A program made the position numbers and the translations under genes. Shown piece by piece: positions 9,431 to 18,558 of a DNA stretch of 64,000 nucleotides. Numbering within the stretch: position 1 is the stretch's first letter; each line of letters starts with the position of its first letter. The stretch is from Chitinophaga sp. 180180018-3 (GTDB lineage Bacteria; Bacteroidota; Bacteroidia; Chitinophagales; Chitinophagaceae), in contig NZ_CP140772.1 in assembly GCF_037893185.1 (NCBI RefSeq), positions 5,828,001 through 5,892,000 on the forward strand, given 5' to 3'. The notes below the pieces were generated by a model. The model was not told the DNA's origin. It ran no database searches and saw only the letters and a program-made list of their open reading frames with translations.

Positions 9431-12400
9431 ATGAAGCTACTATCACTCGCCTTGATTGGTCTTACCCTGCAGCTAAGCGCAAGAGACCCTATTGAAAAGT
9501 TGCCCCCGGAAGTTTACCGGCAGAATATAAAAACGGGCCCCATACATGGCGTTGTCCGGAATGCTAAAGGAGAAGCGGTATCCGGCGCTTCTGTGAAAGT
9601 AAGAGGCAGTGCCAAAGGAGCTATTACAGCTACTTCCGGCGCCTTTGAACTGGATGTGCAGGCAGGCACCGCGCTGACGGTATCCGCCATCGGATACAAA
9701 TCCCGGGAAGTACCGGCAGCCGATAATATGATCATCGTACTCACAGAAGAGGTGAAGGAGCTGGAAGGTGTGGTGGTAACCGGGTTCCAGAGCATCGACC
9801 GTAACAAATTTGCCGGTTCGGCAGTTACGCTCAAAGCAGAGAACGTAAAGATCGCCGGTGTCACAGACGTCAGCCGTATGCTGGAAGGCCGGGCTGCCGG
9901 AGTGAGCGTACAGAATGTATCGGGGTCATTTGGCGCAGCTCCCAAATTGCGTATCCGTGGCGCCACTTCTATCTCCGGCGAAAACAAACCACTGTGGGTG
10001 GTAGATGGCGTGGTACTGGAAGATATCGTTAACGTATCCAACGAACAACTCACCAGCGGTAATATCCAGACGCTGCTCGGATCGGCAGTGGCCGGCCTCA
10101 ATGCAGACGATATCGAAACCATCGATATCCTGAAAGATGCGGCTGCTACCGCGTTGTATGGCGCCAGGGCCATGAACGGCGTAGTAGTTATCACTACCAA
10201 GAAAGGGAAAAGCGGTAAACCAATCGTGTCCTATACCGGCAATTTCGGCGTACAGCTGAAACCCTCTTACCGCAATTACGATATCATGAACTCGGCCGAT
10301 CAGATGTCTGTTTACGCCGAACTGGAACGGAAAGAATTACTACAGTATTCCCAGCTGATCAACCAGGCTACCTCCGGTATCTATGGTAAACTGGGCCGCC
10401 TCCTGCAAACCCCTGACGCCGACGGCAAATTTGCCGTACTCAATACCCGGGAAGGCCGGCAGGAATGGCTGATGAGATACGCCAACGCCAATACCGACTG
10501 GTTCGATGTCCTGTTCCGCAACTCGCTTACACAGGAACATTCTATCAGCATTTCTTCCGGATCGGACAAATCCCAACTCTATCTATCTACCAGCTTTTAT
10601 AATGATCAGGGCTGGACTATCGCCGACAAAGTAAAACGGTACACCGTAAACATAAGGGCTAACTATACTCCCAACAGCAAACTCTCCTACGGCGTACTGG
10701 TAAATGGCAACGTAAGGCAGCAGCGGGCGCCCGGAACGGAAGACCGGCAAACAGACGATAAAACGGGGATGTATAAACGGGATTTTGATATCAACCCGTT
10801 CTTCTATGCACTCAATACCAGCAGGGCCCTGACCGCCTACGATCAGAAAGGCCAGCTGGAATACTTTACCCGCAACTACGCCCCCTTTAATATCCTCGAC
10901 GAAACGCGGAACAACTATACCGACGTTAGTGTAATGGATCTCAAACTACAGGGCAACCTGGGCTACCGGTTTAATTCACACTTCAACTATGAATTCATCG
11001 GGGCGATCCGTTATGCCAAAACTACTTCCGAACATAACGTTAACGAAAACTCCAATGAAGCCAATGCGTACCGTGCAAATGGTACGGCTATCATCAATGG
11101 CAACAATCCGTTCCTGTATAAGAATCCCGACCTTCCCAATGATCCGGCAGTGGTAGTGCTCCCCTATGGAGGCTTCTACAAACGCAGCGATGTGGAACTG
11201 AAAAACTATACCTTCCGCAACCAGTTTAACTATAACCAGGTGTTTAACGACGAACGGCACCAGGTTACTGCACTGGTAGGACAGGAAGTGAAGTACGCCG
11301 ACAGGCAAACAGCCGCCAATACCGGCGTTGGTTATCAGTATAATACCGGTGGTACGCCGTTTATCGATTACCTGTTCATTAAAAAAATGACAGAGAATAA
11401 TAACGCTTATTACGGCATGAGCAGGGAATACGATCGCTTCACCGCCTTCTATGCGAGCGGCAGCTATACCTACCAAAAGAAATATACCCTGAATGCTACA
11501 GGCAGGGTGGATGGTTCCAACCGCCTGGGTAGTTCCTCGAAAGCCCGCTGGCTGCCCACCTGGACAGTAGCCGGCAACTGGAATGTGGCGGAAGAAAGCT
11601 TCCTGAAAGATGCCAACGCCGTTAGTCATATGTATCTCAAAGCCAGCTACGGCCTGAATGCCAGCACCGGAAGCGCTACCAACACTACCCCTATATTAAG
11701 ATCCTTTATCACCAACCGCCCCTATCTGGTAGATCAGCAAACAGCTATACTGTTGCAGGCACTGGAAAATGCAGACCTGACCTGGGAAAAGAAGTATGAA
11801 CTGGACCTGGGCACAGATATGGGATTCTTTAACGAACGGCTTGGATTTACGTTCGACTACTACCGCCGCCGAAGCTTTGACCTGATAGGCCTGATCAAAA
11901 CCTCCGGTGTAGGCGGACAGGTGAACCAGTTTGCCAATTACGCGAATATGAAATCCAACGGGGTGGATGTGATGCTGACCGGTAAGCTGATTGCCCATAA
12001 GAATATGGACCTGACCAGTACCCTTGTCTTCAGTTACAATAATACACTTATTACCAATGCCAGGAATAATCCCATCCTTACGGATCTGATTGGCGAAGGC
12101 GGCGGATCATTGCAGGGCTATCCTGTAAGAGGGCTTTTCTCTCTGCAGAATGCCGGCCTGAATCCTGCCAACGGCGTTGCTCAATTTATCAATGATACCG
12201 GTACCGTGTCTTCAGCAGTATATCTGAAAAGTCATAATGTACAATACCTGAGATACGAAGGCCCCTCCGATCCTACTATCACGGGCGGATGGAGTAACAG
12301 CTTCCGTTACAAAAACTTTACGCTGATGGCGCTGGTGACTTATCAGGCAGGTAATAAAATAAGGCTTACACCGGTTTATAGTACTGATTATTCAGATTTC

Positions 12401-12790
12401 AATTCCCTTCCGAATGAGTTTAAGGGGAGATGGAGTTTACCGGGAGATGAGAAGAAAACAAATATCCCCTCCATTGCGGATATCTATACCCAGACTAATC
12501 TGACCAACAATACGGCGTTCCCGTACAGCAATTACAACTTCTCCCATGACCGGGTGGCAGATGGCAGTTTTGTACGGCTAAAATCCGTTGCCCTCACCTA
12601 CCAGCTTCCCGGCGCCATGGCTACCCGTTTTGGGCTGAAAGGGGCTTCGCTGACAGCTACCGGTAATAATCTCTGGTTGATTTATTCCGCAGAAAGACTG
12701 CACGGCCAGGATCCTGAATTCTATAATACAGGTGGTGTAGCCCTGCCCGTGAATAAGCAGGTTACTTTTTCACTGAGGGTTAGTCTTTAA
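9431..12790 (+). CDS. SusC/RagA-family TonB-linked outer membrane protein
   Basis: TonB-dependent importer of 1119 residues, the channel part of a SusCD pair. A signal peptide (MKLLSLALIGLTLQLSA) is followed by a carboxypeptidase-like regulatory domain (about 37-110, IHGVVRNAKGEAVSGASVKV), a TonB-box-like GVVVTGFQ, the plug with WVVDGVVLED and the DAAATALYGARAMNGVVVITT signature, and a long C-terminal barrel ending in VTFSLRVSL. It has no STN domain, so it probably does not signal through FecR. The susD gene follows after 10 bp, and three further lipoprotein or secreted genes form the same operon. Substrate unknown. Confidence 0.95.
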   Translation: MKLLSLALIGLTLQLSARDPIEKLPPEVYRQNIKTGPIHGVVRNAKGEAVSGASVKVRGSAKGAITATSGAFELDVQAGTALTVSAIGYKSREVPAADNMIIVLTEEVKELEGVVVTGFQSIDRNKFAGSAVTLKAENVKIAGVTDVSRMLEGRAAGVSVQNVSGSFGAAPKLRIRGATSISGENKPLWVVDGVVLEDIVNVSNEQLTSGNIQTLLGSAVAGLNADDIETIDILKDAAATALYGARAMNGVVVITTKKGKSGKPIVSYTGNFGVQLKPSYRNYDIMNSADQMSVYAELERKELLQYSQLINQATSGIYGKLGRLLQTPDADGKFAVLNTREGRQEWLMRYANANTDWFDVLFRNSLTQEHSISISSGSDKSQLYLSTSFYNDQGWTIADKVKRYTVNIRANYTPNSKLSYGVLVNGNVRQQRAPGTEDRQTDDKTGMYKRDFDINPFFYALNTSRALTAYDQKGQLEYFTRNYAPFNILDETRNNYTDVSVMDLKLQGNLGYRFNSHFNYEFIGAIRYAKTTSEHNVNENSNEANAYRANGTAIINGNNPFLYKNPDLPNDPAVVVLPYGGFYKRSDVELKNYTFRNQFNYNQVFNDERHQVTALVGQEVKYADRQTAANTGVGYQYNTGGTPFIDYLFIKKMTENNNAYYGMSREYDRFTAFYASGSYTYQKKYTLNATGRVDGSNRLGSSSKARWLPTWTVAGNWNVAEESFLKDANAVSHMYLKASYGLNASTGSATNTTPILRSFITNRPYLVDQQTAILLQALENADLTWEKKYELDLGTDMGFFNERLGFTFDYYRRRSFDLIGLIKTSGVGGQVNQFANYANMKSNGVDVMLTGKLIAHKNMDLTSTLVFSYNNTLITNARNNPILTDLIGEGGGSLQGYPVRGLFSLQNAGLNPANGVAQFINDTGTVSSAVYLKSHNVQYLRYEGPSDPTITGGWSNSFRYKNFTLMALVTYQAGNKIRLTPVYSTDYSDFNSLPNEFKGRWSLPGDEKKTNIPSIADIYTQTNLTNNTAFPYSNYNFSHDRVADGSFVRLKSVALTYQLPGAMATRFGLKGASLTATGNNLWLIYSAERLHGQDPEFYNTGGVALPVNKQVTFSLRVSL

Positions 12791-12800
12791 TTCAAAAAGC

Positions 12801-14234
12801 ATGATCATGAAAAAACTATTGCTATATATAAGCATCATAACGGTCCTGACCGGAACGGGCAGTTGTAAGAAATTCCTCGAAACCCTGCCTGACAACCGCA
12901 CGGTTATCACCAATCCCACACAGGTAACGCAGCTGCTCACCACGGCATATCCGCATGCTACGTATATGCTTTTCTGTGAGGCCCTGAGCGACAATGTGGA
13001 AGATAAAGGCAACTCCGGAACAGGCATAGATCCGCAGACGTTCCTTGTCAATACCCAATCTTTCAAATACCAGGATCCTCAGGATATCTCCGCGGATTCT
13101 CCCATCGCCTACTGGGATTCCTGCTATGCAGCCATAGCGGTGGCTAATCAGGCACTTACCTATTGCAACGGGCCTGATTCAGCGAATTACTCCGCACAGA
13201 AAGGCGAGGCGTTGCTTTGCCGCGCTTACGCACATTTTATGCTGGTAACGCTTTACGCAAAAGCCTACGACCCGGCAACGGCAGGCAGCGATCCCGGTGT
13301 GCCTTATATGACTGCAGTAAATAAATCCGTGTTCGGCAAATTCGACCGGAGCACCGTAGCAGCTGCGTATGCGCATATTGAAAGCGACCTGCTGACAGGC
13401 TTGCCGCTTCTGCAGGATAAAGTGTACGGCGACGCACCTAAGTTCCATTTCACCCTACAGGCGGCACATGCTTTTGCCGCCAGGTTTTACCTGTTCAAAA
13501 GAGACTTCGCCAAAGTGGTGGAACATAGCACCGCAGTTTTTGGCAGCGCCAATCCGGCAGGACTGATCCGCAACCAGGTAAAATTTTATGCGATGTCGTA
13601 CGACGATATGACCGTTTACTACAACAACTCCTCCAACCCCGCCAACATCCTGTTGCAGGAAGCCCCGGGCAGCAAATATCCGAACAACTATTACAGCTAT
13701 CGCTATGGCATCGGCTCCCAGCTGAACGCTGCGTTATTCTTTTCTCAGAACGTAACGGGCGGCAGCTACGCCATGAACGTCTATGGCGCCGGACCTCAGT
13801 ATTTCAACTTTCCGAAATTCAGAAGAGACGTGAACATCATGTCGCTGTTCAGTATGGATGAAGTACTGCTCAACAGAGCGGAGGCCAATATCCGTTTGAA
13901 GAACTACGACGCAGCGATCGCTGATCTGAATACCTGGGTAGGCAACAATGTCAGCAACTACGATCCGGCAAGGCATAATGTAACAGCGGACAAGATGACG
14001 AACTTTTACGGCGCCACCCTGGACATCTCCATGCTGCTGACGACCCTCGATTTCAAAAGGGCCACCTATATGCAGGAAGGACTCAGATGGCTGGATATCT
14101 TGCGGCTTAACATCCCGGTTACACATACAGGATCTCCCAATTTCAGTACTACCCTGGTGGCCGGAGATAAAAGACGATTGCTGCAACTGCCTCCTGAAGC
14201 CGTGAACGACGGCATGACGCTCAATCCCAGATAA
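12801..14234 (+). CDS. RagB/SusD-family substrate-binding outer-membrane lipoprotein
   Basis: Surface lipoprotein of 477 residues that forms the lid of the upstream SusC channel and binds substrate. The signal ends in a lipobox (TGTGSC, then KKFLETLPDNRTV, a common SusD start). TPR-like helices of the SusD fold are visible (YAAIAVANQAL, GEALLCRAYAHFMLVTLYAKAYD), and near the C-terminus EVLLNRAEANIRLKNYDAAIADLN and RWLDILRLN are typical. It starts 10 bp after susC; the ATG at 12807 (MKKLL) is an equally likely start. The metallohydrolase gene follows after 27 bp. Confidence 0.94.
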   Translation: MIMKKLLLYISIITVLTGTGSCKKFLETLPDNRTVITNPTQVTQLLTTAYPHATYMLFCEALSDNVEDKGNSGTGIDPQTFLVNTQSFKYQDPQDISADSPIAYWDSCYAAIAVANQALTYCNGPDSANYSAQKGEALLCRAYAHFMLVTLYAKAYDPATAGSDPGVPYMTAVNKSVFGKFDRSTVAAAYAHIESDLLTGLPLLQDKVYGDAPKFHFTLQAAHAFAARFYLFKRDFAKVVEHSTAVFGSANPAGLIRNQVKFYAMSYDDMTVYYNNSSNPANILLQEAPGSKYPNNYYSYRYGIGSQLNAALFFSQNVTGGSYAMNVYGAGPQYFNFPKFRRDVNIMSLFSMDEVLLNRAEANIRLKNYDAAIADLNTWVGNNVSNYDPARHNVTADKMTNFYGATLDISMLLTTLDFKRATYMQEGLRWLDILRLNIPVTHTGSPNFSTTLVAGDKRRLLQLPPEAVNDGMTLNPR

Positions 14235-14261
14235 GGGTTTGTTCAAACAAAAAAACGAAAC

Positions 14262-15155
14262 ATGAAAACACAAATATTTCCAACGCTACTGTTGTTACTG
14301 GGACTGGTGATATGCGGCGCCTGTAAAAAGGAAAAGGTCAGCCTGACCACTCCCCCGCCCGGTTTGGGGGGCGACTCTACCGGCACCACGCCCACAGATG
14401 TTTTTATCCACGACAGCCTGACCATACCCTATAACATAGCGGTATACTATAAGTGGACACCCGGACAGCTCGACTTTCCATACGACATGGTGCCTCCCAT
14501 CGCCAGTAAAGTAACGCCTTCTCTGAAAGCCCTGCTGGCGGTAGTTTTCCGCCCATATAACGATCAGACCGGTAGTACCGGCTTCATGAGAGGCTACTTC
14601 CCTAAAACAATCAAACTGGCGGGCTCCGCTGAATTTCAGAGCAACGGCTCCATCATACTCGGGCAGGCAGAAGGCGGCACAGAAATGCTGCTTTACATGC
14701 TCAATTACTTCACGGCTGCCGCAAAGGATTCCGCTATACTGAAACAGATGGGCCATACCATGCACCACGAATTCGGCCACATACTCAATCAGAATATACT
14801 GGTGCCTCCCACCTTCAAGCAGATAACTCCGCACTACACCGGCAACTGGTACAATGTGGCTGATCAGGATGCCCGGCAGAACGGGTTTATCACCGCCTAT
14901 GCGGAATCTGATCCTAAAGAAGATTTCGTGGAGATGGTAGCTACCATGCTGATAGGAGCGCAAAACGGCCTATCGGGTTTCGACGACTATGAAAAGATCA
15001 TGGCCGAACAAACCGGCGGGCCTGGCTCTGCATCTTACATTGCCCTGCGCGCAAAAGAAGCGGCTGTTGTTGATTATTATGCCAGGTCATGGCATATTGA
15101 CTTTTATGCCTTGCAGGCCAGATGCCGCCGGGCGCTGACAGCCTTTTATCAATAA
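14262..15155 (+). CDS. SusCD-associated zinc metallohydrolase lipoprotein
   Basis: Predicted secreted, lipid-anchored zinc metallopeptidase of 297 residues. The signal ends in a lipobox (LVICGAC). A zincin motif HEFGH occupies residues 169-173 (H169, E170, H173), and E220 or E224 in DPKEDFVEMVA is the likely third zinc ligand, as in gluzincin-like proteins. Its size, lipobox and position after susCD match the family described as substrate import-associated zinc metallohydrolase lipoproteins. It could trim a peptide or protein ligand before uptake through the SusCD pair, but no substrate is known from sequence. The next gene begins 23 bp downstream. Confidence 0.85.
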   Translation: MKTQIFPTLLLLLGLVICGACKKEKVSLTTPPPGLGGDSTGTTPTDVFIHDSLTIPYNIAVYYKWTPGQLDFPYDMVPPIASKVTPSLKALLAVVFRPYNDQTGSTGFMRGYFPKTIKLAGSAEFQSNGSIILGQAEGGTEMLLYMLNYFTAAAKDSAILKQMGHTMHHEFGHILNQNILVPPTFKQITPHYTGNWYNVADQDARQNGFITAYAESDPKEDFVEMVATMLIGAQNGLSGFDDYEKIMAEQTGGPGSASYIALRAKEAAVVDYYARSWHIDFYALQARCRRALTAFYQ

Positions 15156-15178
15156 TTGTTTCACCTGAACTTTTCTTT

Positions 15179-16573
15179 ATGAAAAATATACGGATATATC
15201 TTTTGTGCGTCAGTATCGTTCTTGCTGCCTGCAGCAGGAAATCTGATCTGAACATCGATGGCCAGCCTACCGATGTCAGGATAGCTAACGCATTGGCGGC
15301 CTATCAGCAAAAGCTGACAGATGCACCTTATGGCTGGATACTGACAGAGTATACCAACGGTATCGCCGTCAACGGAGGCGTTACACGCCCGGGGCCTAAG
15401 TCGATATTTACCTTTTATATGACTTTCGGTAAAGACGAACAGGTATCCATGATATCAGACTTCAACAATACCACCACCAATACTTTCGGCAAATCGGGCT
15501 ACCGCGTCAAAGCAGTACAGCGCCCCACACTGATCTTCGATACCTACAGTTATGTGCACTATCCCTGTGATCCTGATGCATCCATTTCCGGTTCACCATA
15601 TGGCGATGGCTTCGGCTGGGGTACTGATTTTGAATTTTCTTTTGCCGATAGCGTCGGCGCCTCCCAGCTGGGAGATACGATCCGCCTGACAGGCAATTTG
15701 AATAATTGCACAGCCACACTGGTAAAAGCTACGCAGGCGCAGCAGCAGTCTTTCACTACCAGTGGATTCAGCTCGCTCAACGCGCTTAAAAAGATACTCA
15801 CCTATTTCAAGCGCGTAACTGCGGGCGGTGTTACATTTGAAATAACACCCGGAATAGGCAACAGAACCTTTAATATCGCTTACCAGGGGCAAACAGCGCC
15901 GGTGAATGTTCCTGTGCAGTTCCTGGGGCAGGATCTCGTATTCGGTACTCCGCTTAACATAGGCGGCCAAACCGTGAAAAGCCTGAACGCCCTCATCTGG
16001 AATGATGCTGCGGGGAATATATCCGCGACGCTTAATGGCAGTGCAGCTGCCACCATTTCTCCGGCTATTGCACCACTGGTGTTCGACAGAACCATTGCAG
16101 CCAGCTTCTACCAGGAAGGATTCAATAATCCCTGGATTTCTCCAAAAGGTTTTCTCGTGAACGGTGTTGATGATGCCTATGATATACGTCATCTGCCCTA
16201 CCCCGGTGAAACATTCTATGCTTTCGTGTTTTTCCCCGGAAGAGTTTCCGGCGGTGGAGGAAGATACTATGACATTCTGTCTCCGTTCTTCATCGGTGGC
16301 AATAATAACTATCCCTACATATTCGCTGGAGGCGTATCATTCACCAGGGTGATACAAGGCAGGCTGGTGCCCAGAATGTTGTTCGGCGGTGACCCTATAC
16401 AAAACCCACCCGGATTGCTGGCCACCAATCAAATATTCGCCACCGGCCAAACGGATCCTTCCTACAGTGGCCTCACCTATGGTTTCTATATTATTAAAAA
16501 AGAAATCAACGGCGTCTATGATATGGTCACCGCCGGCGATGCCACAGGTTGGATGACGTGGCAACATCAATAG
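15179..16573 (+). CDS. DUF4302-type lipoprotein in the SusCD/metallohydrolase operon
   Basis: Surface lipoprotein of 464 residues from the ATG at 15179, chosen because it starts directly at a signal peptide with lipobox (SIVLAAC). An in-frame ATG at 15122 would overlap the upstream gene and add 19 non-signal residues. The pattern fits DUF4302 proteins, which often sit next to SusCD-associated metallohydrolases: AALAAYQQKLTDAPYGW near the N-terminus, a central region with TFYMTFGKDEQVSM, and a later GITFEITPG-like segment (GVTFEITPGIGNRTF). Function is unknown; a role in binding the imported ligand at the surface is likely from context. Confidence 0.8.
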   Translation: MKNIRIYLLCVSIVLAACSRKSDLNIDGQPTDVRIANALAAYQQKLTDAPYGWILTEYTNGIAVNGGVTRPGPKSIFTFYMTFGKDEQVSMISDFNNTTTNTFGKSGYRVKAVQRPTLIFDTYSYVHYPCDPDASISGSPYGDGFGWGTDFEFSFADSVGASQLGDTIRLTGNLNNCTATLVKATQAQQQSFTTSGFSSLNALKKILTYFKRVTAGGVTFEITPGIGNRTFNIAYQGQTAPVNVPVQFLGQDLVFGTPLNIGGQTVKSLNALIWNDAAGNISATLNGSAAATISPAIAPLVFDRTIAASFYQEGFNNPWISPKGFLVNGVDDAYDIRHLPYPGETFYAFVFFPGRVSGGGGRYYDILSPFFIGGNNNYPYIFAGGVSFTRVIQGRLVPRMLFGGDPIQNPPGLLATNQIFATGQTDPSYSGLTYGFYIIKKEINGVYDMVTAGDATGWMTWQHQ

Positions 16574-16603
16574 TGGGTAGTTAATTATTAAAAAGACGAA
16601 AAC

Positions 16604-17002
16604 ATGAAAAAGATATTTCTCATCACCATTCTTTGCCTGGGCATGCATCAGTTATTGATGGCGCAGAACAATACTCCGTCCATGGCAGAAGCGATCAAAG
16701 CCGGCGTGAAAACAACAATGGCCCGCGCCGATCTCACCAGAACTTTTATGCAACCGGTAGGTATCACCGATGCGCAGAAACCTACTGTGAATAAACTAAT
16801 CCTCGATTATATGGAAGCCAAAAGGGCCCTGGCGCTGGCGAACAGGAACAACACCGCTGCCTATCAGTCGCAGCAAACAACCCTGTTCAACACCTTCCGC
16901 GACAACCTGGCAAATATTCTCAGCAAGGAACAAATGACACGCTTCCTGGCTTCCAAACCAGCGCCGGATGAAATCAGTTTTCTCAATGCGCTGTTTTATT
17001 AA
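16604..17002 (+). CDS. small secreted protein of unknown function, last gene of the SusCD/metallohydrolase operon
   Basis: A 132-residue protein with a clear signal peptide (MKKIFLITILCLGMHQLLMAQ). The rest is mostly helical and Ala/Asn/Thr-rich, with spaced segments ITDAQKPTVNKLILDYMEAKRAL and NILSKEQMTRFLASKP (shown as separate motifs), which recall Spy- or LTXXQ-like periplasmic helical proteins without a firm match. It begins 30 bp after the DUF4302 gene, so it is probably co-transcribed and exported with the uptake machinery. The stop codon is followed at once by a perfect palindrome that likely ends transcription. Confidence 0.75.
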   Translation: MKKIFLITILCLGMHQLLMAQNNTPSMAEAIKAGVKTTMARADLTRTFMQPVGITDAQKPTVNKLILDYMEAKRALALANRNNTAAYQSQQTTLFNTFRDNLANILSKEQMTRFLASKPAPDEISFLNALFY

Positions 17003-17007
17003 CTATC

Positions 17008-17035
17008 AGCAGCTAACTACCGGTAGTTAGCTGCT
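17008..17035. terminator. 28-bp perfect palindrome, bidirectional terminator candidate
   Basis: Bases 17008-17021 (AGCAGCTAACTACC) are the exact reverse complement of 17022-17035, so RNA from either strand can form a 12-bp stem with a CCGG loop. It lies between convergent genes whose coding regions end only 10 bp apart. The TAG stop of the minus-strand MocR gene (17013-17015) is inside one arm. No long T tract follows on either side, so termination is inferred from position and symmetry. Confidence 0.6.
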
Positions 17036-18476
17036 CTAATATATTTACCACTGCATGTATCTCTCTGGCGTTAAGCGAGGCGAACCCGAAACGCAGCCCA
17101 TTCTGAGCAGCACTACCGTAACAGTATTGCGCTCCGTTGCTCATGTGCAATCCCATACTTTGAGCTTTCGCAGCGATTTTCGCCAGGGGATACTTCTTTG
17201 CAAAGCGCAGCCATAACGCCATGCCTCCTGAAGGTATAGTGAACTGCACCGCCTTCCCGAGGCGCGTTGTTAATTGGGTACAAAGCAAATCACGTCTCTC
17301 TTTATATACCTTATTCGATTTTTTAAGATGCCGTTCAATAGTACCATCCGCCAGCAGATTAGCCAGGGCCAGCTCTGAAAGATTATCACCCCGGATATCC
17401 ATTAATTTACGCAGCCCGGTGGCCTGTTCTATGAAATCAGGTGTTGCCACCATGAATCCGATACGCACCGAAAGCCCCAGCGATTTGGTAAAAGAGCCTA
17501 TATAGATAACATTCCCCCCATGATCTGCACTGGCCAGCGGTAATATGGGCGCCGAGTTGTAGTGAAAATCATAGTCGTAGTCATCTTCTATCACCGGCAG
17601 TTTGTGCCGGCGAATAATCTCCAGCAGCTTCATTCTGCGCGCTGCACTGAGGGTAACGGTGGTAGGATGATGATGATGCGGAATAAGATAGAGCATCTTT
17701 ATTTTGCGGGTACTGCATAGCTGTTCAACGGCATCTACATCAATCCCTTCTTCATCTACCGGCACACGCTGCAACCTGGCCCCCAATTGCTCAAAACAAA
17801 GGTCCGCCAAAAAATAATCAGGACTCCCAACAATTACTTCATCACCAGGTTTAATGATCAGTGAAGCGGCAAGGTATATAGCCATCTGCGCTCCGCGGGT
17901 GATCATCAGGTTGCTGACACTTATCCGCAGCCCCCGGGTATCCGACAGGTAACGCTGCATTTCCCGGCGCAGCGTTTCCGTTCCTGTACCCGAACCGTAC
18001 ATCAGTGAGCGGTGATAGCGCGGGCTGTCGATCACCGCCCTGCATTCCCTCACCCAGGCGTTCAGAGGCGCAATCCTCGCATCAGGAAAGCCGTCGTTGA
18101 TGACCAGCGTTCCCGCAGCAGCTGCGGGCGTCTGAACAGATGATACGGCCCGGAATGAAAACGCTGCCGACGTATTATACGGCGAAGCCCCTGCACTGAA
18201 CGACCGCGGCTTGATATCAGGCAGGTTAACGGCTACCATCACCCCTTTCCGGGGAACAGCCACCAGCCAGTCCTGGCTGATGAGTTCATCGTAGGCCGCA
18301 ATCACCGTTTTGCGATGCAACATCAGCTGTTCGGCCAGCACCCGGCTGCCCGGTAAATACAGTCCGGGCTTCAATAATCCCTCCTGGATCAGCCCTACCA
18401 GCCGGTTAGCAACCTGCTGGTATACCGGCAGCTTACCGTTTTTATCGATTTGTATCAGGGTTTTGAATGGCAGCAT
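17013..18476 (-). CDS. MocR-type regulator: GntR winged helix fused to a PLP-dependent aminotransferase-like domain
   Basis: Transcription factor of 487 residues. An N-terminal GntR winged helix (about 15-80: YQQVANRLVGLIQEGLLKPG, then LHRKTVIAAYDELISQDWL) is joined to a fold type I aminotransferase domain. The pyridoxal-phosphate lysine is K331 (SFTKSLG), and EDDYDYDF around 297-304 holds the Asp that contacts the pyridine ring. MocR proteins sense PLP or an amino-group ligand. Two direct TGGACTACT repeats and one inverted relative lie immediately upstream, between this gene and the divergent AhpD-like/GNAT pair, which are therefore its likely targets. Confidence 0.92.
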   Translation of the reverse strand: MLPFKTLIQIDKNGKLPVYQQVANRLVGLIQEGLLKPGLYLPGSRVLAEQLMLHRKTVIAAYDELISQDWLVAVPRKGVMVAVNLPDIKPRSFSAGASPYNTSAAFSFRAVSSVQTPAAAAGTLVINDGFPDARIAPLNAWVRECRAVIDSPRYHRSLMYGSGTGTETLRREMQRYLSDTRGLRISVSNLMITRGAQMAIYLAASLIIKPGDEVIVGSPDYFLADLCFEQLGARLQRVPVDEEGIDVDAVEQLCSTRKIKMLYLIPHHHHPTTVTLSAARRMKLLEIIRRHKLPVIEDDYDYDFHYNSAPILPLASADHGGNVIYIGSFTKSLGLSVRIGFMVATPDFIEQATGLRKLMDIRGDNLSELALANLLADGTIERHLKKSNKVYKERRDLLCTQLTTRLGKAVQFTIPSGGMALWLRFAKKYPLAKIAAKAQSMGLHMSNGAQYCYGSAAQNGLRFGFASLNAREIHAVVNILEQLTTGS

Positions 18477-18477
18477 C

Positions 18478-18520
18478 TGGACTACTTAACGATTATAAAG
18501 TGGACTACTAAGATACTCCA
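18478..18520. promoter_or_regulatory. MocR-type operator candidate: two direct repeats plus one inverted half-site
   Basis: TGGACTACT occurs at 18478-18486 and again at 18501-18509, 23 bp apart (about two helical turns), followed by TACTCCA at 18514-18520, the reverse complement of TGGAGTA (one mismatch to TGGACTA). Two direct repeats and one inverted repeat is the layout known for PdxR/MocR binding sites. The first repeat begins 1 bp upstream of the regulator's start codon, which would allow autoregulation. Confidence 0.6.
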
Positions 18521-18528
18521 GTTAATTC

Positions 18529-18536
18529 TAATTTTG
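18529..18536 (+). promoter_or_regulatory. possible -7 element (TAATTTTG) of the AhpD-like/GNAT operon
   Basis: Fits the Bacteroidota TAnnTTTG consensus, 22 bp upstream of the ATG at 18559. The putative operator ends 8 bp upstream of it, as expected for a MocR activator site overlapping the -33 region. Confidence 0.45.
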
Positions 18537-18558
18537 AACATCAAAAATTCAACAAAAG

